Origin: Acanthochlamys bracteata
Taxonomy: Eukaryota; Streptophyta; Magnoliopsida; Pandanales; Velloziaceae
Length of the DNA stretch: 64,000 nucleotides
Assembly: GCA_019914995.1 (NCBI GenBank)
Contig: CM034130.1
Span: 3,534,001-3,598,000, forward strand
Direction of reading: 5' to 3'
Shown here piece by piece: positions 25,597 through 35,572 of the stretch; positions within the stretch are counted from its first letter, which is position 1, and the number at the start of each line of letters is the position of its first letter. The notes under the pieces are model-generated. The model saw only the letters and a program-made list of their open reading frames with translations. It did no database searches and was not told where the DNA came from. The position numbers were made by a program, and so were the translations under genes.

Positions 25597-25834
25597 GGGC
25601 GTTTAGTAGTGTTTATAAAATAAAATTTTTTTTAAAATAAAATATATTTTTATTTTTGAAAAAATAAGTTTAATATTTACTTAAAAAATAAAATATATAA
25701 TAAAAAATTTCACTACTTAAAATTTTTTATATTTTTAAATTTTTAAATAAATTTTTAAAAAAATTATAAAAAAATATATTAAAAACATAAATAAAATAAA
25801 ATAAAATATTTGAAAAACATAATCTCAAACGCCC
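25597..25834. repeat. AT-rich MITE, CGTTTG-end family, copy 3
   Basis: The left end GGGCGTTTAGTAGTGTTTAT and the right end on the minus strand, GGGCGTTTGAGATTATGTTT, form a clear imperfect terminal inverted repeat. The flanks ATTGTGAG and ATTGTTTA share their first five bases, which could be a worn target-site duplication. Confidence 0.65.
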
Positions 25835-26085
25835 ATTGTTTAGCAGCTGCTGTGGTGTTCTTACATTTTATGGGGATTAGTATTCTTGGCCATTATAGGG
25901 TGCCAAGGTTTGGTTCCTTGAGTGCTTGTGCCTAACGAGAAGATCTTGCCATTAGAGACGACCTATGATCTGCTTCAAATGATATTACTTCTCAGATTTA
26001 AGCAAACACTAAAACTATGGGTTTTTAATACGAAGGTTACAAAATGAGATGCTAAGAAATTTGCTAGACATAAAGATGGATCAAA

Positions 26086-26308
26086 GGAGCGTTTGAGATT
26101 GCGTTTTCCAAACATTACTTTTCATTTTTTTTATTTTATATTTTTTAATATATATTTTATAAATATTAAAAAAATTTATTTAAAAATTCAAAAATATAAA
26201 AAAATTTTACATAATAAATTTTTTTTATTATATATTTTATTTTTTTAAAATAAATAAAAAAATTTATTTTAAAAAAAAATTATTTTATAAACAATTTCAA
26301 ACACCTCC
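26086..26308. repeat. AT-rich MITE, CGTTTG-end family, copy 4
   Basis: The left end GGAGCGTTTGAGATTGCGTT is the inverted partner of the right end, GGAGGTGTTTGAAATTGTTT on the minus strand. The interior is A/T-only. It lies about 520 bp downstream of the PEX11 stop codon. Confidence 0.65.
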
Positions 26309-26823
26309 GGTATACTATCGATACGCACTTTGAGTAGACGCAGAGAAGAACAATTGTTGTTGTGCAAAAGTGAGAGATGCACCTATTACGTACGCTGATG
26401 AACCAAATTGATAAAACATCGTAAACGCTTTGAATTGCTACTAAGAATATAACATCAGTGCTGTATGTCTTGCCATCCATATTATACAATAAACCAAAAA
26501 AGGAGTAAATAGACTTGAAGATGATACTGGTAAATGAAAGCAAGAGACAATTATCAGGTTTCACCTAAGCACTTTGCAGTAGCTGATGATACTTGTAATT
26601 GCAACCAGTAAATAGCTCCTCAAAAAAGAACATATGTAGCTTTTATATACCTGAAGTATGTGTAAGTTTGAAGAATACAACCATTATGTAAAGCTAATTG
26701 CACATAACAAGAGACGAATAATACAGACAGTGTAGAAAACAAGAGTAGCAGTCATAGTTGAGATGTATGATCTACAAAACTAAAGGATTAAACTTGCCAT
26801 ATTACAAGCAGAGCAAATTTTCT

Positions 26824-29800
26824 TTAAGATGCCTTGGATTTTGAACGTTCAGGAAGCAACTGTACACGAAAACGTATAGACATCAATTTCCTTCTAAGAA
26901 AAAAGAAATAAAGATCATCAAAAACGAATATACTTAAAAATCGAGTACCTGATAGCATGAGATTAGAGAGGTTATAAACCCAAAAGCTCCTGTTACACGA
27001 GGCGTAATCTTCTTAGGTGCCAACTGAAGCAACCCAACCGCAACAACTATATCCATCGAGGCTTTTATTAGAGAAAGCAGCCTTTCATTTGATTCTTTAA
27101 CCTTCTTGCGGTATTCCGGATCCTAACGTAGATATGGTAACATATCATGAACACTTGCTAAAAATTTTCAAAGAAAAGACAAGGTGCATAGCACAGCTGT
27201 AAAACATACACTATATTTGTCAGTGTGAGCCAGCTCATCATCTAAGTCTTTCATTGCTGATGACAACCTTCCGAGCTCTCCTAGCTATTCAAACAGACAA
27301 TTATAAAATATGAAAGAGCAGAAATGACAATTTAAAATAGTTCACTTAACGGCTGAGTTTATCTACGAAGATAGAAACATAAAGCAATCTGACCTCAACC
27401 ACCGTGGCACAAGCTGATGAACCCATCCAACAGAAGAGGGATATCCTACCAATCAACTCCACACGCTCTTTGTTCTAGTAAAAGACAAGAAGTAATCATT
27501 TCCAAGAGAACTGAGACTTGTAAGATAGGTTGCTATTAACAGAAGAGCTCCAAACCTTATAAATCCCACTTCGACCAGCCCACACTATTTGATCTAAGAA
27601 CAAGAAAGTTGACAGCAATGCATTTTTGGACTGCATAAAATAAAAAAAAAGATCATAGGGATCGCATGATTAATCATCCACAAACAGTCTCATCAATCAA
27701 ATACTCGATAAGAGTATAACTGTATACATTACAGATTACCATAGATTAAAAGATTGGTTTTTATGATTATAAGCTAATTGAAGTAATTTTGTGAATATGT
27801 AGGCAAAGAAGAAAATTAGTGAGAAGGGAGTAGAAAAGCAGCTAGAAACACAAGAGCTAACAATACAAGTGAGAAAGAGAAGAGAAAGGATTATTGGGCT
27901 GCAGGAGGAAGAAGAATTGGGCTAGATAGAGGTCAGCCCACACGAATGCAATCAGCACACAAAGGGCGCGGTTACTTACCTTTAAACTCACCTTTTGAAA
28001 GTGAGTTTATAAAAATTGAGTTTAAAATTCGAAAATGAGTTTAATAAAAAGTGAGTTTTTGTATTTATTTTATATTAAAAGCAAGTTTAGAATTGAACTT
28101 TTAGTTTTAAAATTTAAATTCTAAAAGTGGAATTTTGGACGGGAAACACTAAGTTTAAAGTTTGTGTTTACTTTTTTTTAAAATTGAATTGAAAGTGGCG
28201 TTTTTCTATTGAAAAAAGTGACTTTATATTTGAAGTAAACACGCCCAAAGCGATCAACCCACTGGAGAAGAAATAGAAATCAATCTCACCCAAGATGATT
28301 TCCTAACTCGACATCCTCCCGCTTGATTCTCATTGCGGTGTTTCTCTCGTCAACAACTCCCTCAATCGGTCTCTTCATTTGATTGAATCTTTCACCACAC
28401 CAAACCTCTACGTGCTCATCTACTCCATCTAATTTCATCCAGAATGATTCTCCTTCGTCGGATCTGAACCTCAAAGTTCTAATTCATCTAGCTTCTTTTA
28501 ATTTACTTTTGGTAAGATTTTCTGCCAAATTTGGGGAAATTTGATTCACTTTCCTATTTAGAGGAGTTAATAAAGGCTTAATCATTAAGCCAAGGGGCAT
28601 CGGCCGCATTCAAAGCTACCACGAGGGTAGAACAGAGCCACTCCTATGGGAAGAAGGGCGTGTTTGGGGATGCGTTTTACCCCCAATCTCAAAACACATC
28701 TCCATTGTCCCATCAAAAGTTTTTTATAATTTATTTTTTATATTTTAATAAAAGTATGAATGAATTGTACGCCATAAATATAGGTGAAAATATGGGTCGG
28801 ACCAAACGTACCGGCCCGCGGTCCGGTCAAACAGTCCGAGACTTAGCCGTCCGATCCGATGAACATTGACAGAATCGGACTGGCTCGGCCCGATCCTATA
28901 GGTAGTATTGGACGGATCTTGTAGGCCCGCCGGGCAGCCCGATTTCTGTTTATGTTGACCGTCAATATTGACTGTTGACCTGGTCAACAATAATCATTGA
29001 TCAAATTAATTTTTAATTAAAAAATATTTTTAAATAATAAAAAATAAATTTTAATAATACAATATTTATTTTATCTTAATTATACTTTTTTAAAATAATT
29101 TTTATTTATTATATAAAATTAAAAAATAAATCGGATAAATGGGTCGGACCGGGCCGAACCAAGCTTTGAAAAATAAAATCGAGCCGGCCCGGCCCGCCCA
29201 TATTTACACCTATTGTCATAGAATCATTTACGTAAAATTTTATTTATTTTTAAAATTTTTTAAAAAGTTAACTCGTTCCCCTAAAGTCTCTAAAAATTAC
29301 TTTTTTTCCAAAAGCTTTACTTTTAAGCAACTCCAAACAAACCCCAAGTTTGTTGGAGAGCAATGAAGGAAGGTGGAGCTATTATAGAGGATAGAAAGAC
29401 AAACATCTTTATTGTTGGAACATAGATCAAATTAGATTTGTTCCGTTAACTCATGCTTATTTCGCAACTTCATTTTGTGTAATATGAGTATGAGAAGCTA
29501 ATTTCTCTGTGCTGGAATTCTGAATGAAACCCTATTTTAATTTATTTAGATTCTTGAATATTATATGATGAATGAGTGTTGGATTTATTGTGAGTTATAG
29601 TCAGAATTAAATTTAGATATTGAATTTATATGCCTGATCAATATTGAATTCAACATCTAAACTATATGATTAATTGTGTTCATAGAACAAATTGAAATAT
29701 TATTCAGATATCAGAAAATTAAGAACTATAATTACTACTATTTGGATAAAAACAAACACAATTATATGATTTTTTTATTTCATTAGATCTTAATGCATCT

Positions 29801-30609
29801 CTATTTTTATTTTAAACTGAACCAAAACTAAAAACTAGAATAAATAGAAATAGGTGATTCTAGACTTGAGCAAAGTTAGAATCATAACTAAAAATCCATC
29901 CTAAGGGCGGGACCAATGTATTAGGTGTGAAACTTTCACAATTATCTGTAATAATCATCAAACTATTTAAGAATTCAAGCAAAAGACACCAAAGTGGATT
30001 CTAAAATTTCAATTATAACCATACCTACCTTCTTAAAATCATAAAAGCTTGTTTTGTCAAAATTTGATTTCATACACTTTTTAAAAGTTTATTAAGCAAT
30101 CTTTCACTTTTTTTAAAAAACAACAAGATTGTGTGAGATTTGTTTGAATTAGAATTAGCATCAGTCCTTATGGAACAAACATGTAAATTGCTATACGGTA
30201 AACAACAACCATGCATTTGCGCCATAAAGTAGGTCATATACCTTTCCAAGCAAAACCAGAGGTATGGGAGTTGCTCTTGGTGATGGACTAATAAGGGCGT
30301 GCAGATCATTGACAAACTACAAAATAACAAGAAAAATTAGATAATTAAAGCAAAGTAAACAAAACATGAAACTCCTTTATATAGGGCATACTGTCAGCAA
30401 GAGAATAGGAAACTAACTTTTAAAAGTCGAAAAACTTTTCGTGCCAAGGAAGTTGATTTTTCAACATTTTGAGCAGTTCCAGGAACTCCATTGCTCAAGA
30501 ACCTTGATCCGTACTGTATTGCTCTACAAATTTTATCTCGGGCCTCTGCCTTGTTCAAGTATAGAACCAAGAGTCCAAGCTCTGCCCTTGTAGCTTCTAA
30601 GGTGGGCAT
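26824..30609 (-). CDS. PEX11: Peroxisomal membrane protein 11, PEX11C/D/E type
   Basis: Seven coding exons on the minus strand: 30609-30418, 30316-30242, 27630-27556, 27474-27394, 27284-27210, 27122-26949 and 26859-26824. All junctions are phase 0 and give 235 residues, the usual length of Arabidopsis PEX11C/D/E. Diagnostic stretches are EARDKICRAIQYGSRFL (22-38), the amphipathic N-terminal region; FLFLDQIVWAGRSGIYK (about 98-114); and a hydrophobic C-terminal part with MDIVVAVGLLQLAPKKITPRV then FGFITSLISCYQLLP. The protein ends ERSKSKAS. Known: PEX11 proteins sit in the peroxisomal membrane, bend it, and promote elongation and division. The second intron is 2.6 kb and full of MITEs. The reading frame shows no damage. 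Confidence 0.93.
27895..27940. promoter_or_regulatory. Cluster of site II (TGGGC/GCCCA) cores inside PEX11 intron 2
   Basis: TGGGC at 27895-27899 and 27918-27922, and GCCCA at 27936-27940, sit beside a purine-rich tract. In composition this resembles the promoter at 32491-32563, but it lies within the intron, next to the MITE at 27964. Function is unknown. Confidence 0.35.
27964..28246. mobile_element. MITE with GGGCGYG ends in PEX11 intron 2 (Harbinger-like)
   Basis: The left terminus GGGCGCGGTTACTTAC is the inverted partner of the right terminus, GGGCGTGTTTACTTC on the minus strand. Both ends are flanked by AAA (27961-27963 and 28247-28249), a possible 3-bp target duplication. The interior has repeated GTGAGTTT and GAGTTTA blocks. 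No coding capacity. Three-base duplications and GGGC-type ends suggest the PIF/Harbinger group (inference). Confidence 0.6.
28247..28655. other. Exon-like, less AT-rich island between MITEs in PEX11 intron 2
   Basis: The sequence from 28256 to 28511 is pyrimidine-rich, less AT-rich than its surroundings, and ends in a good + strand donor (TTTTG|GTAAGATT near 28512). One + strand frame is open for about 45 codons from 28307 (LDILPLDSHCGVSLVNNS and on) after an ATG-Ile-Ser-stop. I recognise no family. It may be a gene fragment or the first exon of an unrelated or antisense transcript. Confidence 0.3.
28656..29345. mobile_element. MITE in PEX11 intron 2, interrupted by another element
   Basis: The left end GGGCGTGTTTGGGGATGCGT pairs with the right end, GGGGTTTGTTTGGAGTTGCT on the minus strand, as an imperfect inverted repeat of about 25 bp. 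Without the nested element at 28781-29212 it would be about 258 bp long, a typical MITE size. Confidence 0.55.
28781..29212. mobile_element. hAT-like MITE nested in the element at 28656-29345
   Basis: The left end TAGGTGAAAATATGGG matches the right end on the minus strand, TAGGTGTAAATATGGG, at 15 of 16 bases. Subterminal GC-rich blocks (CCGGCCCG, GGTCCGG, GGCCCG) surround an AT-only core. Near-identical ends suggest it is younger than its host. Confidence 0.7.
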
Positions 30610-32220
30610 TATTCACTGTACTACAGAGCTGCAATAAGCAGAAAGGAAATCGTGAAATGAGACTTTAGACTAAGGACCTCAAACAATTCTTGTAGCAGCT
30701 TAGACAATGCTACAATTACAAGGTGAAGAAAAGAGCAGTAAGAAACTTGGTAACTTTTGTTTTTACCCAAATCAGTACAATAACAACAAAATCGAGTTTC
30801 AATCAAATTTTTATCTCCAAATTAAACTACAGAAACAATGGTGCTCAAACTTAGATACAAAATAAGTGCTTGATTCAATGGATGGCTCTTTCTTTTGGTG
30901 ATAACCATAATTTCCATAAGAATATACCAATTTAACATAATATGTATCTTCATTATTACATCTACTGGAACAAAATTTTTGTTATCCTCAAGCCTAATAG
31001 AACAGATGGCCTGTCATTGCCTTAATTAGTTTACTTGTTAAAGAGCAAGTCTTTCCACCAGACGCTAATATTGCTTGATCCAGTGACAATTATACTTTAT
31101 GCAGGTACCCTTAAGTGTATCTTCATCAGGATGAACTAAGGGGGTATAACATTCAGACAAGCAGTATCATAAACGTGTAGAATCTCTGAAAGACATTGGA
31201 AAACATAGTTGAAACTTTTAGAGTTGATTTTAGAATATGTTTTCAGCAGTTCTTTAGAGTTGGTTTTAGAATACTAGTAACTACAATTTCAGTAGACTTG
31301 GCATAGAAAAAGACATGAGCATTAAAGTTACTAATCTATAGTAGGAATACATTCAATTTACTCAAGGCAAAGGATTCCCTATGCAAATGCTTTGCACTTG
31401 AGAAAATCGATTGCATAATCAAACTAAACTAGTTGCCTATACCTCCACATTATCACAAAATACTCAAGCGTACGACAAGGGAGAACCCATGTACTTAACC
31501 AACTAAAACTACCTTTTCTGACTTCACCTGGTTGATCATGTCAAGAGGTGAAGAACCAAAACAGAATTACGAACCTAAGTTATACTAGCTTCGTGAGTGT
31601 TACTACGATTTGTATTAAATGAACTAGTGCCTATTTTGTTGCTTCAACCCCAAATGAAGAAAACAAATAGTTGTCCACAAAACTAAAATAATTTAAAAAA
31701 GCAAAAGATGAAAAGCAAAACCCAAGACAAGTGCAAGGCTTTCTTTATAGGAACAGTACAACGTAAAGCATTTATTTTTTGGGGAAAAAAAGGAAATCAT
31801 ATTTTTGCATAGAAAAACAAAGGATCTAATTGACATAGAAAAGCAAAAGAAAATCATATCGATTGTTTTCTGATATGTTTATACAATTCAACCACTAAAA
31901 CTAAAACAATTGTTTCTGCTACAGATCTCAGTGGACATACATAATCAATATACTTAACAAGCTATATATAGCCGCCGCAAAGCAAAAGAAATTTACTCAA
32001 ATAAATAACACCTAAAGAAAGAACTTCTGAAGCTTGCTGATAACCTGAAAGAAGAATCAAAGAATCTTTAAAGAAGTAAAGAGAAGAAAACAGATAGCTA
32101 CTAAAAAACAACTATTGTAATAGATAAAAACAACTAAACAAAGGAAATGTTTCACTACCAGCAGTAGCAGCAGCGGAAAGAATGATTCGAAAGAACAATC
32201 TCAAAACAATAATATACTAA
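30610..32220 (-). other. 5' UTR of PEX11, probably split by an intron (30629-32158)
   Basis: Upstream of the ATG, an acceptor (TTATTGCAG|CTCTG) leaves a 19-nt leader at 30628-30610. A matching donor (GCTGCTG|GTAGTG) ends a CT-rich leader at 32159, so the first exon would be about 32220-32159. Neither the transcription start nor this pairing is proven. The intron itself contains only short chance frames. Confidence 0.45.
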
Positions 32221-32490
32221 TAAAAAAAATTTTAAATTAATGGGTGATGTCCGTCTCACTTAAAACTCTGTTCCTTCGTTTTGTGTTGTGATTCTGATAG
32301 GGTGGGCCTACATCGCCAAGTCCGACATCGAACGGCAGCCACAGCTCTCCACCACAGAACATTCCAGCCGAAACATGTAACCGATATCATTCCTTTTGAG
32401 AGAAAACAGAATGACCTTACTTTATCCTCATTATTACATTCTGTGCCTACGTTCTCTACGGCGCAGTCGGACCAGTTCGGCGTGATTGCC

Positions 32491-32563
32491 TGGGCCCAAA
32501 ATATTTCTCGGGACCCAAGTTCGGCTTCAAATGATAGAGAATGCTTGTTTGGGCTGCAGCCCA
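32491..32563 (-). promoter_or_regulatory. Site II cluster in the PEX11 promoter
   Basis: TGGGCCCA at 32491-32498 and a perfect 14-bp palindrome TGGGCTGCAGCCCA at 32550-32563 lie about 300 bp before the presumed first exon. These are TCP-type (site II) cores, as in the SR promoter. Overlapping frames in both directions across 32256-32568 look like chance. Confidence 0.45.
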
Positions 32564-32570
32564 TTTAGCT

Positions 32571-33891
32571 ATAGGCATTGCTAACTTTCGCTACACCTGC
32601 TGCAAGATAATAATAATTCAATTAGCTCTTGTTAAACAGCGAAAAAGATCCGAGCGACAATAAAACTCCTTGACTTTGAGTATTCTTTTCACTAATTCAA
32701 TTTTTTATATTAAAAAATTAATTTCAGCTCATTTAACAAAAAATATATAAAAATTATTTTCAACTTATTTTTTTTAAAAATAAAATATTTTCACTTTGAA
32801 AAACACTATTTATAATAACACATTTTTTAATAGCTAATTTTAATTTAAAATAAAATAATTTTATTAGTGTGTTTTTTTATTTTCTCTATCCAAAACTCTA
32901 TGTGATGCTATGCAGATGCAGAACAGTGCCGATTGTCTAAATGTGCTGAAACGTATGATAAATGAATATTTAAAAGTACCTATAAAATAGAAAAAAATTT
33001 ATAATAAAAACTATTTAAAATATTTTTTTAAAAATAAGTTATGCTTATTATCTCAAAAAATTAAATAACAACAAAATATTCAGAAATAAAATGTCTGTTT
33101 TTGCTAAGTCTTTAATAAAAGATCTAAAATATTATTAAAAAAATTTCAATATAAAATAAATGAGCTCCAGCTTTCTAAATTGTCGTTAATGAGAAGAAAA
33201 AGTTAGAGAAGAAAATTTTCAGTAACCCTCTGCATGGATTCAAGCAAGCGATCAAAGCGGGAAAAAAATCGTTCACTTTCGATGGAGCTTCACAGCATGA
33301 GCATCTATTTAAAAGCTATATGGCAGAAAGCAGAGTTGGTCCACCCTTTATAAAGGAGCGGTTTGTGGTTATTTAAAATAAGAAATTTTGTTAAAAAAGT
33401 TTATTTTGAACTGTTTTAGAAAATAAATTTATTTATTAACCTCTTAAAAAGATTTATAAAAATGAAAAATATATAAGATTTTAAGATGTGTAATTTATCA
33501 ATATTTTTGAAAATTTAAACAATTATTTAAAATAGTGGGAAAATTTTTATTAGGTACAAGAAATTAAAATAAAATAGAAAAGCATCAATATGCAATGCCA
33601 AACATGTAAATATTTGTTGTGGGAATAAATTTGTTAATAACTGCATTTAAGGCATATTTTAATTACTATCAAATTCTATTTTTTTTTTCAAATTTTAAGT
33701 TTTGACACTTCACAAATAATCACTTCAAATTTTATTTTTATTTTTATATCATACTTTTTAATTAAAATTTTACTTTAAATTTCATTTACATATTTTCATT
33801 ACTATTTTAAACTCTAGTCAATCTAGTTTTACTTTTATAAAATTTACTTTTGCGATATTCATTTTTATGACTTTGAAACAGACACGGGAGA
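32571..33891. other. AT-rich intergenic spacer
   Basis: No gene seen. Blocks around 33690-33870 with repeated AAATTTTA and TTTACTTT motifs could be an eroded MITE, but I could not define its ends. Confidence 0.3.
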
Positions 33892-34647
33892 GCATAGTTA
33901 TCAGACCCAGAAACCATTGATCCAGACGGTAAATTGATCCGAATTTACAAAAAGACAGTTTATATAATCGATCCATTTTGATCCGCTTTAATCGATCGAT
34001 CCGTCCGACCGAATCAAATCGATTTGAATAAAACTTAAAAAAATTAATTAAAAAAATTTTAATTTATGGTGTATTTAATATAAAAAAATTATTAATAGTT
34101 CTATATTGAAAATAATATATAGTTTAGATTTTGTATTTAAATATGATAATACAAAAATATAATTGATTATATCTCATTTGTAAATATCAATTATTAGTGA
34201 CTTTTAAAATTTTATATTGTAAACTATTCAGACTCAAATATGTATATTAAAAAAAATTTGATTATATCTTTTTTATGATTTTATTTTCTTCTAATCGCCT
34301 AATTTATTTAAATATTTTTCACTATAAATTTTTGCTGCTATTATTGTTGTTGTGATGGTAATATCATGATGACAATACTTAATTTTCGCTGTAATTATTA
34401 TTATTATTATTATTGCTAATAATGCTATAATAGATTTACTTTAATTTTTTATTATGATTACTGTTATTATTATTAATAGTACTATGATAACAGTAAATTT
34501 TTTACTATAATTATTATTATTATTAATCAAAAATATTTTAATATTATTAATCAGATGATTTGACTGATTAATTCGACGTATTAATTCAAAAATTGTGACC
34601 CGTACTATTTTTCGATTTGACGTTCCGATCCGATTTTAAAACTACGC
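33892..34647. mobile_element. Non-autonomous TIR element with ATCCG-rich ends
   Basis: The left end GCATAGTTATCAGACCC is the degenerate inverted partner of the right end, GCGTAGTTTTAAAATCGG on the minus strand. GATCCG and CGATCC motifs lie next to both ends, and the interior is AT-only with ATT trinucleotide runs near 34399-34530. About 756 bp, no transposase frame. Confidence 0.5.
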
Positions 34648-34659
34648 GGGATAGAGCTA

Positions 34660-35275
34660 GAATTTAGAACGGTCCAGCCGTTGGTACATAAGGTCACGGG
34701 AGAGAACCGTTTACGTGATCAGGAAGGCAATAACTACGAAAAATAGTCTGGACGGAGGTTTGCCACTCGCTTCAATTATGAGACAAAGCCAACATACAAT
34801 CGGTGGAGATCAATAAAAAGTCTCTGGAGTGCTGAGACAAAGTCATCGAGAAGATGGTTTCTTTTTTTCCTTCCTTTTCTTTTAACTACTTTACTTACCT
34901 AGATGAGGCCGGGACTTAGAAGAAGCAGCGGCAACCATTCGAGGTACCGGAGGCGCAGATGGTGAAGAAAACAAAACCGGTGAAGATCCCTGGCGAAGAA
35001 CAGCAACAAACAATGAACGTAAAGCAGTGGCAGCGTCGATCGCAAGGAAGAAGAAAAGGAGATCGGCGAGGAGAGGAAGGTACATATGCACGGGGGAAGT
35101 AGAAGAAGATGCGGCCGCCGGGAGAAGAAGAAGATGCGGGCGCGGTGATTTGCAGCAACAACGCGATGATTTGATGAGTAGTGGTATGTCTAGATCCCAA
35201 TTTCACGTTACTAGTTTGAGAATTCATCGTGGTCGGAAGAAGATAAGAGTTCGTCCAATCCTTGTAGCCTAAAGA
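34660..35275. other. Purine-rich, relatively GC-rich island of unknown nature
   Basis: A sharp compositional change from the AT-rich flanks. On the + strand a frame is open from the TGA at about 34903 to the TAA at 35271 (roughly 120 codons, arginine-rich) but has no ATG until near its end. The minus strand is also open for about 120 codons. I recognise no domain. It could be a retired exon, part of a 3' UTR, or a non-coding transcript. Confidence 0.3.
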
Positions 35276-35572
35276 CCATAGCAATGTAGATGACGTGGCA
35301 CTAAATTTCTTAACACCTGGTTAAAAGATTACAGAGAACAAAAATACACCAAACGCATGTTGATTAACAGATAAATCTTTGAATGAAGGTTTAGATACCA
35401 GAGATACTAGATTAGAAACAGTTTTACGACATATATGTTACATAGATGATTGGTCAGAAAAAGAGTTACAAAAGCTTCATGTTTCATAGAGACGGTGAAA
35501 CATTGATTACAAGGTAACAAGGGCTACGGATAACATGGCAGCATTACATGGAACAATAGGGATCCGCTAAAC

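Noticed and set aside
26280..26564. 94-codon minus-strand frame downstream of PEX11
   Set aside because: It overlaps the MITE at 26086-26308 and the PEX11 3' flank; chance frame.
32256..32568. Overlapping frames of about 100 codons on both strands upstream of PEX11
   Set aside because: They lie in the PEX11 promoter/leader region, and openness on both strands reflects composition. No domain is recognisable.
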